Assembly (NCBI RefSeq): GCF_949628265.1
Contig: NC_088786.1
Span: 15,190,001 to 15,254,000 of the forward strand
DNA: 64,000 nt
Direction of reading: 5' to 3'
Source of the DNA: Cloeon dipterum
Taxonomy: Eukaryota > Arthropoda > Insecta > Ephemeroptera > Baetidae
The notes beneath the pieces are model-generated. The model searched no databases. It saw nothing but the letters and a program-made list of their open reading frames with translations, and was not told the origin of the DNA. Shown piece by piece: positions 23,982 through 36,332 of the stretch; positions within the stretch are counted from its first letter, which is position 1; each line of letters starts with the position of its first letter. Made by a program: the position numbers and the translations under genes.

Positions 23982-24937
23982 GCGCCCAACGCCGATACTC
24001 TTGTTGGTTTTCTTGGTATCGTTGCTCGGCAGCGAGTGCTGTCTTTTCATTTTGACGTCATAATCAAGGTGGTTTTCGCGACCGGAGAGCGTGTGCCGCT
24101 GCGGAATTTATACGCGTGTGTTATTGAAACATCATGCACTCGCAGTTGGAAACCTATAATAATAACGAGTGCCGCTCTGATCCTATCAGCCAGCAAATCC
24201 GCATGGCTTATAATGCTCTTCTAAACGGCTTTGTTGTCCAAACGCCATAAAAAAGAAAAGTGCAGCATCAAGGTCTGAGTTTCGAGGGCGTTTGAATCAC
24301 GAAATTCAGTGCTCAGTTTACAAATTGCTTAAATGTTTTTAATCAAGTCACAGCAGGAATCTCAACATGTATCTCGTTTGTTCCTGGAACGAACATGAAT
24401 GAACGAGTTAAAGTATCATGTAAAATTATACATCATCACCAAAATGCAGTGCAAACTTCGTCACATAAATCAATATGAGTAAAATTTAACCTAGATTGAC
24501 AAGTAAAATCTGTAACAAATGATAAGCAGGCTACATAAATTGCTTGAGCAGAACTTTTTCGAAATTAGTAATCTTGATAGAGGTGATTAACATATTAATC
24601 TAAGCAGCTTAAGTAAGTGGTGCAGGTTGTACGAATTTCCACCTTTAATGAAGTTTACTGATTTTAATAAATTTTTTCAACCTATTTTCTTTTAAGACGT
24701 TGGAAACTAATTGTAAAAAGGTCATTCTATATTTGCTGTTTAATAAAACAGTTAGAGATTTTTATGGTTCTCAGGTACCTAACCGAAAATGTCTTTTACT
24801 AGTCAGCTGCGAAAGTATAATATTCTTGCTAGTTGTGATCATATTTTTGGGGCAGATAGATTTTTTTCTCTGTGTATCTCTATACATTTTCAAAGAAATC
24901 CGTGATGTTTCAAAAAAGGTCTAATTTTTAGGATCTT

Positions 24938-24949
24938 CCCTAATTAGGG
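24938..24949. promoter_or_regulatory. Palindrome CCCTAATTAGGG, copy 1
   Basis: A perfect 12-base palindrome centred on TAATTA, the core bound by many homeodomain proteins. The same 12-mer recurs at 29775. Binding is not shown. Confidence 0.3.
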
Positions 24950-27177
24950 CCACCCTCGAAATGTGTCTTTTGACAATTCAGGGCCCTTTTAGAGACTACG
25001 AATGCCCCCTTCCTCGATGGCACGCGGGAATTTCCACGAATTTTACCCTAAAGATTTACTTCCATTTGAAATTCATATTTATTCTCTAGCGAAAAAGCAA
25101 TCAAGATACGGCCTACAATGGCTTAATCTATAATATGTTTGATTTTTGAATAATGTAACGTGGATTTGTGTCCTATTGTCCCGGCGTCATTACGGCATCC
25201 TTTCCCATTTCGAAAGCTCTTCAGTGTTTCCTTTTGGACAAAAGAGCAGGGAAAACTCCGGTGGCCCCACGCATTCTCTCTCTCTCTCTCTTCTCTCACG
25301 AGAGGTGCACATAAAACAGAAAAATACACAGTGAAAAAACTCGAACAGTCGCCGCCGAGTAACAAGAAGGCCAAACATGGGCAGGGCCACATTAATACGA
25401 GATTGTCACCCTTCACGCGGATGCATTATTTTTCTCCATCACACCGCCGCGAGAGAAAAATCTTCTCTTTAATCGGCCGCACACACAAAATCCTCCGACT
25501 TTTAACAAGAAAATGCCTTTGTTCGGAAGTAATAAAACCGGGTTGGGAGTTAATTTGGTCCATCTCACGGGCGGCATCACTCGATTTTTCAAACCAACCT
25601 ACGCATTTACGTCTCGTAAAAATATTTTTTTGTTAAGGATAAAGGATTGGGAATTTTAAACAGCCTTTTCTTCCGCTGATGTTTCCTGAAATATATCTCT
25701 TTAAAAATGATTTTTAATTTCTCAATTGAAATGTAAACCAAGTTTTTAAAGCAATAATTTCCTGCGTCTTTCGTTTTAGCGTCAACTATTTTGTCCAACA
25801 TTAAAATTTGTTCTCATTCAGACTGGGCGTAAAAATTAACTGAGCTTTTATTATTCTGATAATGTGATTCAAATAGAAGGCCAAGTAATCATATCCAAAA
25901 ACAGTTTTTAAATTCCCTGCTGAGCTTAATTTCTTAACGGGTTTCAACATGTTTGAATTGATAGGCGCATAAGTGATATTTTTAAACGCGTTTCGAGGAA
26001 CAATAATCCTTAAAGGGGATTAATTTTTATTACGTGAGCTAATTGGCGGTCTGCTGAGAATTAAAAGCACACCGGACGCGCAGACGATGAATTATTAGGC
26101 TGATTTTTTACTGCCCTGATCTCTCTCCTTAATAATTTCACTCGGGCCGAGAGATTCTGTGGTCCGCTCGCTCTCGCCAGCCAGAGGGAGCGGAAAACGA
26201 GGCGGCGAGAAATGAAAATTGCCGGTTTTCAAATGGATAAAGAGATTTGCAACAATAGACCTTCTAAAAGGTGTAATCATAAGCTAATTAATTTTTTCAA
26301 AGCACTTGCCGCCTTTTGTAACCCAATATTAAACCGCATTGTTGCTGCGCGCCAGAGACATTCAAATCGGGCTAATAAATTCTCGTCTAATTAATATTAA
26401 GGTCAGAGAGTCATTTTTCTTAGTGTCAAAACGTTTTGCCTTCCTCGTAAAACAATCATTTAACACAACAGAGCACACTCCTTCCAAATCTTTAGCAGCT
26501 AAACCAGCAGTAAAACCTCAACCTGTGAACTATATAGTCAGGCTGCTTTAGATCACAAACTGGCACAAAATTTTTTTTTACATTAAGTTGCATACAGCCT
26601 AAACTAAATGATAGCTACAGTTCTGTAGAAAAATAAATTAAGGCTCTTGAGCTTTCCTGACAATATGTTAACCATGGTTATTGCAACATTAGGAATTCGA
26701 TTTGGGATTCGATAAAAATGGACTATTTCTTATGAATGTTTTAAAATTTTCAAGTAGCTGACTGTGAGAACCTGGACAGAAAATTTTCCGATGTGAGACC
26801 AGCAGGACAATTTTGCATCAACACTCACGTGACAAGTTATGCAACCCGAGCAACGCCCATCAAAAGTGTGCCTATCTCATGTTCTACAGGTTGCCTATTT
26901 TAACGACTTCAGACATCCTGCTTCGGAAAGATTTAGTGGAACAAGCGAGCTTTACCACTTCTTGTCGGGCTTATCTAGTAACAAAAAACATTTTTGTCAC
27001 GCGAATTGCGAGGACCGCAACGATGATTTAGCGTGCTGGAGAAATAAAGAAAGGCGCTTTATTCCTCCCGCACACCGCTTGCCCAACAACTGGGCGTTCT
27101 GCGGCCGAGAGAGCGAGGAAGAGTAATGTGGGTACTTAAGAGAATAAATTATGTGCGATATGACGATAAATGCGTGG

Positions 27178-27206
27178 CCGCGGCGGCGGCGGCGGCGGCG
27201 GCGGCG
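27178..27206. repeat. (GGC)n microsatellite
   Basis: About nine GGC/GCG units in a GC-rich islet. It creates alanine or arginine runs in some frames, but these frames show no other protein features. Confidence 0.85.
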
Positions 27207-29774
27207 CAAGAAGTGAAAAATGTAAGGCGTGCGCCGGTCAAAAGGCACAAAACGGCGGACCAGACTCCTTCTCTCACTCTTTCTTTTCTTCTAACAGGCG
27301 AGCGAATAAAAATGGAGAACAAAAAGCACGCAATTAAGGAGAAACTCGTGTCCTTCATTTTGAGGTTATCGCGTCTTTTCAGTGTTTTGTGATAGGCTGG
27401 ATTGCACAGCAAATAAAATCAGCGTGTGTGAGAAAACAGATAAAAGAAGACAAGAAGTAATTAAAATCAGATGAATCAACAATATGTAACACAAAAATAA
27501 CTCTGTTGAACACTAATTTGTATGGTAAACTTATCGCTATAATCGTAATGAATCTAGAGTTCACTATTTGCTTTTTAATTGTCATGTTAACTCCTCTGCA
27601 GATCGAGTAACATTTTTTTGCAATCTGATATTTACAGCACTTGAATTTTTCGTAGGAATTTTTTGATAAGCTACGAGTTCCAAATTACATTATTGAATTA
27701 TCAATCAAGCAAGCAAAACATGTACATTCGACTTGATAAAAACTTGATCGCAGGATCATGAGGGCATATTTTAATCAAAATAAAAAACCCAGAAGCACTT
27801 TTAAACTTGTGCGCAAAGAAGAAAGATAGGATTTTTGTACCCCATAAATTAAATAAACTTTCCTTGTCTACAGTAGCATAATTTGGGCGGCGCGAGGTTT
27901 TAAATTAAGTGACACGAAAGGCGCATAAAAGTTTTACTCTTTCTGTGCGAGATCATTTCAGTTAGGCTTGGTTTACGTTCCGGCAAAAAGAGAATCACAA
28001 AGAGCTGTGGGTGAGTGGGACAATGGCCGGCACCGACATGTTGATTAATATCGAGCCATAAATTACTGCGCGCAGACGCCGATCAAAGGCGAATTAAAAA
28101 TTATTGCACTCTTAAGTGGACGCGCAGTCACCTTAATTTTTTATTTATTTGCCCAGCTCTCGAACGTGTGGGGAGCGGGATAAATATAATGACCTCGCAC
28201 GCAAGAAGCTGATTTTATCGGCCGAGCCAATTGTTCACAAAAGTTTCGCCTCCTTGTAAATTAGCCCCCGAATGCGAGATGCCGGCCGAGATTAGCTCGT
28301 CTCGCGCTTGTTGGCCCAACTGACGACACCTAATAGCGTGACATTTTGCGCCTCTTTCTGATCCCAAACAATGAGAATAAAAATAGCGGCTATATCGCTG
28401 CGCTTGCCCGACTGATTTATGGCGCGGTAATTCCATTTCCAATGTTAGAGGAAAATAAAAAGTTTAAAAGCGGCGCCACTTGGTTCCACGCGTATTTACA
28501 ACTGTCCTGAAAAGTGTCACGACGAAATAGCAAGTGGAGATAAATGAGATGGAAAACTTAGGTAGGTGCAACAAGGGCCAAGGAATTATGAAAATTTCAC
28601 GTGTAAATTGCACGAAAAAATAAGATGGTATCGATATTTGGTGCGAGGAGTTCTCTTTGAATTTATTAAGATGAATGTTATGCAAAATTGTGTTTAAAAC
28701 ATGTAAATTTCCGATACATACAAAAATAAAATGTATTGGGTGTTTCAACCAGATTTTGGGCAGACAGTCAAGACGTCACAAGACTCTGTGAGCAATTGAA
28801 AGTTTTTATTTTGTTTAATCAAAGGATAATTGCTGCATAATGCTCTCCACTGTCTCCTCAAAAATTGTTAGTTTTACAAACCTTGAAGAGAGCATTAGGG
28901 TTGAGAAAGTTTTAAAAATATTAGTCTCAGCTTTCACACGTTAAAAAAGTAACATACAATTTTTTGAAGGGATTGTTATTCTTTTTATCCGCATCTTTGT
29001 GATCTAGTCAACATTTTGGAAATATAATTGTCTATAAATTATGTTTGATTGTATGTTTTGATTATAAATATAATCCATTTAAAAAAAAATTAAATCACAA
29101 ATTACGTGTTAAAATTGCTGTTAGTTGCAGAACTTATTGCTATAGACTAAAACTCCTATAGTCTGTTATTTAGTTATCGTGCATTAATTGAGACTTCATG
29201 ACTCAAAATATATGAAAATGTTAATTCATACTTTGAGACCTTTGGATTATCAAAATTATTCACTACAATGGGAGAACTTAACGGAAATTCCTCGTTGAAT
29301 GAAATCATCGTTTTATTTATGCCTATTAGTTTCTGTTGTCAAGTGCAGCCCTATTTTATTGAATGACGGGGAGCCAATAGTAAAACAGTTGTGAAATATC
29401 ACCAGTAATTTTAATTTTTTTAACAATAAACGTATATTGCAAAGCTTACAATGCAAGAACTGATAGCTTTTTCATAAGAATTTTAGGGTTAGGCTGATTA
29501 AGAGATTAAAAAAATTCCGCGTGCTTAGCGATAAATGATTTCATCAGCTGTAACATAAGAGAATGCGTGAGACGCAATTACCGCGACTGACGAGTGGGAA
29601 AACGCCGCATGCACAAGTCTCGTGCAGCAGGCAATTTCCACTTTTTTATTTCTTGACGCGCGCCCCGCTGGCCGCGCGGCGAATCGGCTTATAATTCTGA
29701 CGCAACCCTGCTCAGCCCCTAATTACCCCGATTGATTTATTTAAGAAGCGGCGCGGATGAAAAAGCGCACGCCG

Positions 29775-29786
29775 CCCTAATTAGGG
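29775..29786. promoter_or_regulatory. Palindrome CCCTAATTAGGG, copy 2
   Basis: Perfect repeat of the 12-mer at 24938, followed directly by TTAATTC and preceded about 75 bases earlier by CCCCTAATTACC, so several TAATTA-type sites cluster in a GC-rich islet (29.6-29.9 kb). Confidence 0.35.
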
Positions 29787-29991
29787 TTAATTCATCATTT
29801 TCGGATGCGAGACCGACTGCTATTATGAATTATCAACAGGCCAATTAGGCCGCGCGCGAGTTTAATCGCACGGTTCGGCAATCGCGCGCGCCAACACTCG
29901 CGCGGCCGTTTTGCTGCTTGATATATTAAGCGCCGACCACTTTTTTTACACAGTCGCTGTCCTAAGTGTGCACTTTCCAGCGATTATTTTC

Positions 29992-30010
29992 GTGTGTGTC
30001 TGTGTGTGTG
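29992..30010. repeat. (GT)n microsatellite
   Basis: Interrupted GT run in non-coding DNA. Confidence 0.7.
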
Positions 30011-33000
30011 CCGCGTGTGGCATGAGCCCCCAATTATTGTTATTAAAAGCTCTCATACCATGTTTTTTCTGCTGCAGTAAAAGGAAAGCCTGATTTTTTT
30101 TGGCATCAGACAGCTAAACGTGTCTGGTCACACCAAATGTTCCAAAAAACCCCTAAAACTCCATCTCAAAAACTTTTCTAATGAGATGACCGAAAGTGTA
30201 TAATTAAGCACTGATAGCGGCTCATTTTAAAATAAAAAATCCTAATTTCTAGCGCCTGTGTGATGTTAATTAGAAACAATCTCGTTAGACGAGTTGATTG
30301 GCTGCGTGGCTCGCGATCGAGTGTGGGCAGCAGTCACTCACTCACTATTCACCCAGTCAGCTGGGTCAAAGGTCGTGGCCGTCAAATTAGCCATGGGCCG
30401 CGCGATAAATCAAGACGACCGACATTCTCACTCGCAGCCCACTGAAACAGAGGCAGAGGCGCGACGCGAACTCTACAGCTAAAACACAGTTTTTGAAGCC
30501 TCAACTAAAAAAAATACAACTGAAATATGTAAATGTTCATTCCAACCAATATCTAAAATTCATTAATAATTATCAAAAGTAAAAAATGCAAGCATGTGAG
30601 TAAGAGTGTTATTTATTCTGTCTCGGCCCTTTGAAAATCATAAAAAGTATCTTAAGAAAATGACTAAAGAAAAATGTGCCTATATGGATGGTGGTATTTT
30701 CTAGCTTTGTGAAAAGAGGTTAATAAATTGCTTAAATTTACAAAAAAAAAAATTAAAAAGATACCTCCACATCATTCGCCTAGAGGGTGCACTTAAAAAC
30801 AATAAATTAATTTTTGAGTCTTATCAGTTGCCAATTGCTTGTAGTGCAACAAGACAGCAGTAATCCTAAAGAGCCATAAAGTCAATTAAAAATAAATACC
30901 GTCTGCTGCTTGCTTTCTTCAGGTTGTAAACAATTAAAAATCATCTCGTTCTATTAACACATTTTTCTTGTTGTCTTGAAAATTACAAAAATTGCAACGC
31001 TTAGTAGAACCAAAATATAAAAAAATGAGCATAAAAGCAAGCTTATGCTGCCATTTGGAGAGTAAAAAAACCTCTTCGGAATTTCAGATAAGTCTGTAAA
31101 ATAAAGAATCTGCCCGGCACGCCACTGAGCGCTCTAAGGTCGAGTCAGTCTGATCTAATATTCCACGAGCAACTATTATTACAAGTACGCAACGCACACA
31201 CCCTCCTAATCGAGCGGACGGCCAGTTTCCAGCAGGCTCCTATGCTATTTGGTGCAAACCGCTTTTTGGTGAGAAGCGCCAGATTTTTCCTCAGATATTA
31301 CGAGATGAGGCTGCACGCCGCTTTGATAATGAGTTAATCTCGCAGCGTTTAATTATACGCGCACGCACTTAATAACAGCACTCTTCACGCAGTTTTATTG
31401 TAGGCGGAAGACGCTGCGCGGCGGAGCTGGAGACGGCGGCAACCAGTGATAGAGTGGATGAGCGGCTCGAAAGATCTCGTTTCGTTGGTTGAGAAATTTT
31501 TCAGGAAATTGAGCTCTTAAATTAAACGAGCGCCAAGTAGGAGTTTAATTGCTCACTTTAGAGCGCGCATATTCGATATAAGAGTTTTCGAACAGAATTG
31601 ACTGTAACGGCCAGTTCATAAAATTAAGCCTTGTAAAATAGTTAGACGGCAATACCAGTGGAAAGCTAACAGTTATTTTACACAATATAAACATATAGGG
31701 AAAGTGGCCTTTATTATTTATATTCAAATGCCAATTAAATAACAAATCATATTTTCCATTAAATCACGACTTCCTACGGTTCATTCGGATTATGAAAGAA
31801 ATTTAAGTGGCTCTTTACATATTTCTCCCCCAAAATATCACTTTTAGACGTCCACCCTGGTTTCCAATCCGTGCAGAGTAAAGTCTTTGTTAGTTTTTTC
31901 ATAAATCTTTCAGAATTTATTTTATTCAGATTATTTACTCTAATGACCAAAAATCCGAGTGACTGTTTTGACACCTGGAGACAAAGTTTGTGGGGAGGCG
32001 TGGAAATCATTAGGGCGTTCAGTTTGCGTCGGGAAACAATTATATTCCAACCCTCACGGCGCTCGTCCTCGTTAAAATGATATTCATTCCCAAGCGAGCG
32101 GCGCGGCTAGACACTGCTGAGAACGGAGAAACATTGGAAGGAGTTTTTTTTTTTAATTACGGATCGACGCCCGGCGGGCATGGCAGCACTTTGTTCGGCA
32201 CTCTGGCAGGCACTTCATAAAACGAGAAGAGAGCACAGAGATGAGCTGCCCGGAAATCTCACGCGATGCTCGCACAATAATTCAATTTCACCTCTCGCAA
32301 TGGGGGGTGCGAGCCTGACCGTCGTCCTGCCTGCCTGCCTTATTGAATTATCATCAAAGCAGCAGCTTTTGACCCACATTTCTACCTTTCCAGCGAACGC
32401 ACCGAGGGTGCAGTGCGACATCTTTTTTCCCTCTCCGATACCCCAGCGGCAACCATTCAACCGGATCTGACTCAATTTTATTCAGATCAATGCAGCTGGG
32501 CTTTTCAATTTAGCTGCGCGTGGTAATAATGGCGCTCCTTGGCAAAAATACCATACTTCACCGCAAAACGTGTGTCTGCGGCGGCTGCTTCCGCGTGATT
32601 GGGGGCGGCTGGCCCGCTAGATAATGCACGTGTATATTTTCGTAAGGGAGATGCGATTATAGATTCTTGCCCCCAGAGTTTTGATTATCGCAGGCCGGAG
32701 TGAAAAGTCTGTTATCGAATTCCAGCCAAGCGCACGCTTTCTCGTTTTATCCCTCGACTGACGAATTCTGAATGAGTCTGCTTTTCGGATCAATTCCAGC
32801 CAATTAATTCGAGAGAAGAGAGTGTGAGGATTTTCGAGAGGCGGCGGATTATTTTCTTTTGAAGTGCATAGTGCGGGTGCTTTTGATTAAGATGTGACGA
32901 CGCGTTCCTCGATCACGCATTTGACCCCTGAAAGCCGTAAGTTCACAATCTCTGCTTTCGGCGCTTTTGTGCGGGAAATTTATTTGTGCGTTTGATTGAG

Positions 33001-33555
33001 TTTTTACGGCAAGAGAAATTGTGTTGTCCCAACATTAACCGCATGAGAAATAGATTTTAATGGCTTAATCGAAGCGGCTTACCCTTCTAGTTTGCTGGAT
33101 TGGAACTAATCATATTATTTCATTCGTTTTTTTTATACTTTCATAATTCATAAAAAATATAAATTTACTCTTGATGAGCAAGTATTAGAATTTTTCTGTA
33201 TGAAATAAATATACCATAGTTCTTGAAACCTTGCACATAAAGCATCTCAGCTGTCAATAAATTTTTTTCCCAAATATTACATTTTGCTTCTCTGTAGTCA
33301 GAAATAGAAAAATCTGGAATAGATTTTCCTTCTCTTCCATATTATCTGCTGTTGAAAAAGGTACTTCTCCTCCGTGCTCTCCTCCACAAAGAACATTGTG
33401 ATCAAAAAAGGAGCTGCTGCCGCTGCTCTGAAGTGTCTCCGCCGACCGTTGGGAACTTATGGAGCGAGAGGGCAAAACGAGTGGTCCTGCGCTCAAGCAT
33501 CATAATATTAAAATGTTAAAAAGTGGCTGAATGACAGCAGGAACTCGAGAGAGGA

Positions 33556-33582
33556 AGAGAGAGAGAGAGAGAGAGAGAGAGA
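33556..33582. repeat. (GA)n microsatellite
   Basis: Thirteen GA units. GA repeats are also the binding sequence of GAGA factor in insects, so a regulatory use is possible but unproven. Confidence 0.85.
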
Positions 33583-36025
33583 TATTCGGTCGACCTTATG
33601 TCGCGCCACTTTGACAAATCGGCAATAAAGCAGCTGATATGGGCCGACCGGCGCCAAAATGCACTCATCTGCACTTCTCCGCCGCTCTGGCTTCTTTAAT
33701 TTACGAGAGACTCTTACAGATATATATGTATCCAGAGTCGATCGACGAGACGCCTGCTCCGAAAAATTATGTCCGGGCGTGATAAGATCCAAGTGAGGCA
33801 CCATGCAGAAGCGAGTCGTCCATCGCGCTGCTTCCGAGATGCAACATCGTCACTGCAGTGTGAACACATATCCAGTGGCGTGAGGAGGAATGTGAAAAAT
33901 GAATCCATTCATTCAAACACAATCGGGGAGAAAAGGACCAAAAATTTATAGCTTCTCGCGCCGTCCAGCCAACTAATTAGGGAAACGGTCCAGAGGGGGA
34001 ACTTTTCCGAATTCCAAGGACGATTGGAATGGAGATAACAAATAGGCAATTTTCTCATGTTGACGTCTGTAATGTTGATGTGTATAAAAAGGTTGTAAAG
34101 CTTTGATAGAAACGTTTAAGCGAGAACAGCTTTGGATTTCTACGAAAAACTGGTATTGCGCTATACGATTTCTATGGGTGTTTATTACCAAAATATAATT
34201 GGGATTTCCCCGGAGATAAGCTTTATGATTGCGATGGTTGCGACCCAGTGTTTATACAAAATTATTATCCAATGCGCTATTTCAAATTATGTTTTTAAAA
34301 ATTGCAGTTGTGGGATTTGAAATTAACAAAAATTTTAAACACGGGTTTGTGTTTCTCCACAAGGAATTTCGCCCTAGATGCTCTCTGATCTTGAGTTTCT
34401 TGTAAAATCTGATTCAATCCTCTCCACTAAACACTGCTTTTCAATAAGAGGTAGGCATCATCTTTCAACTACAAAATTTATGACTGAACGCACTCGTCTG
34501 ATATATAATTATTCAAGATGAAAGGGTCACGCGTAATTACACGTTCAACAAGATCAAAGTGCTCGCGCGTTTTCTCCCTTTTTCGGTGAAGAATGTTGCT
34601 GCGAAAGCTCCCTTCTTTGCAACCTGAAGGACCGCGTGCACACTGGAGAGTGCAGTTTGTGCATTTCAACGACAAGTGGCCAATCTCGGGCGCATCATCT
34701 CGGTGCATCGTCGGAATATAAACTCCTGCGCGCCGGCTGTCGACAAGAATAATTGCCAGGTCTGAAAGAAGCGCTGCTCTCTCGTCTTCCTCTCAGCAGC
34801 TAGCATCCCTCTCACTTACCTTTGTGCTCTCTCGATTCGGGGGCGAGTTTGAAACACAAGGACGCCGCCGCCGCTCGCTCGCCCGCCGCCTTTTGTCTTC
34901 TTCCGAGGTCTCTATTAATGCAGCAGCCAGCCAACAGAACAACAACCCTTGAGACAGCAGAATTCGGTCTGGCCAGCACTCACGGACCAAATTATACCTC
35001 GTGGACCGCGAGATTTACGATGGAATTATTCAAATCGCTGTCTGCCCTCCGCGGGCGTGTACAATAGAAAGGAAAAGTCGAGGCTGCACGGATGGAATTG
35101 TTTCTCCTTCCTGCTGGGAAATGTACGCAGATACTCGCTGCATGACTCGCCGAAATTGCGGCCTGTTTGCCTTGTGATAAACGGGATGTGGCTGCTTTTT
35201 GTGTGAAAAGGATTATGCGCGCATTTACGTTATGTTGGAAAAAGGGAGCCGTGCCGTTTTAATCCGTTTGGGCGCCAAAAGCTATTTCCACTGTGAGCTT
35301 GTCTTGCAAAATTAGACTTCTTTACGAGGCTTAAGATATGCAGGAAAGCGAGGGAGGCGTGATATAAATTCCAGGAAGCTCCCCTTCGTGCATTGTCACC
35401 AAATTTTGCCTTTATAGAGTCGCGTTATAAGATAAATGAAATTCTTACTGACGTAAATATCCGCGATCACACTCTTTATGGTGCATTGCGTAGAAAATTG
35501 GTATATTTAAATTAATTGCAAAAAGCTTTTTCGCTGAATGAGTAGAAAAATGAGAACTTAGTTAATATCATCAAATTGAGGAAATAATATCATTACAGGA
35601 GATAAAACGTTTTCCGATATAACAAAATTAAAGTTACAAATAGCATCTTGAAAGTCGAGCCCCATAGACTTTCTCTTATCTCTACTATCAGTGGGTCGCT
35701 CCTTTCTTAAGATAAGCAGCGTTGTGAGCAGCTTGCAAAGCCATTTTCAAAACAACCTTTTGCTCTGTTTTCATCATCGTCTTTATTATTTCATCTTTTT
35801 TTCTCAATCCGCACTTGGACGAATAATCAGAACAGAAGACATTACCGGGCAGACACGCACCCTGCCAGTCAGCACAAAATAAATTAAACACCACCTGTTG
35901 CTGCACTCTTTCATCAAGCGTGTGAGAGTGTGTGTGACACAAAATTCACTGGCTGTTTCCGGAACAAGAATCAAACTCCGCGCTTGCTGGCAACAAATAC
36001 TCTTCCACTTGCACGAGCGTCCGTT

Positions 36026-36031
36026 TTTATT
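36026..36031 (-). terminator. Possible polyadenylation signal of the FGF gene
   Basis: The minus strand reads AATAAA here, about 300 bases after the FGF stop codon; no earlier canonical hexamer is seen in between. Confidence 0.35.
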
Positions 36032-36332
36032 GGCGTAATCAAGTTATCATTAAGTTAGGCATAAGTCTCTCTCATCGTGTAATGTTTGTGCAGCAGATAG
36101 ATCGGGGGGTTGCACGCCCCCCGCACACTTGCATAGACGCTTGCGGCGCCGAACTGAGTAACGAACGTACAGGAAATTTTCATTATATACATAATTATTT
36201 TTCTTCCCACCACGCGCGCACTTTTTCTTCTTTGCACCGCGGTGCGAGTGCGTGTGTCCGGGGGTTGCGTCTCGATTTCTTCTCGGGGGCGGCCAACGGT
36301 TGAACAAGTGACTAGGGGGCCGGGGGCGGGGC

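Larger units (their letters stand above)
17010..36020. other. 19-kb gene desert downstream of the FGF gene
   Basis: No open frame here shows a known domain or a splice-consistent partner; the longest (about 158 codons near 25.2-25.6 kb) is low in complexity and lacks homology I can recognise. Composition alternates between AT-rich DNA and GC-rich islets (for example 17.9-18.1, 20.0-20.3, 27.1-27.3, 29.6-29.9 and 32.2-32.7 kb). Simple repeats and TAATTA-centred palindromes are listed separately. The stretch lies between a housekeeping gene and a developmental ligand, so it may hold enhancers, but this is inference. Confidence 0.55.

Noticed and set aside
25160-25636. 158-codon plus-strand frame
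   Set aside because: Partly made by CT-rich simple sequence, overlaps an equally open antisense frame, and has no known motif.
27126-27412. Alanine or arginine-run proteins from the (GGC)n tract
   Set aside because: The runs come only from the microsatellite, on both strands.
28995-29020. Minus-strand TGACTAGATCACAAAG resembling the seed of miR-279
   Set aside because: No complementary arm lies on either side to form a precursor hairpin, and similarity stops after the seed region.
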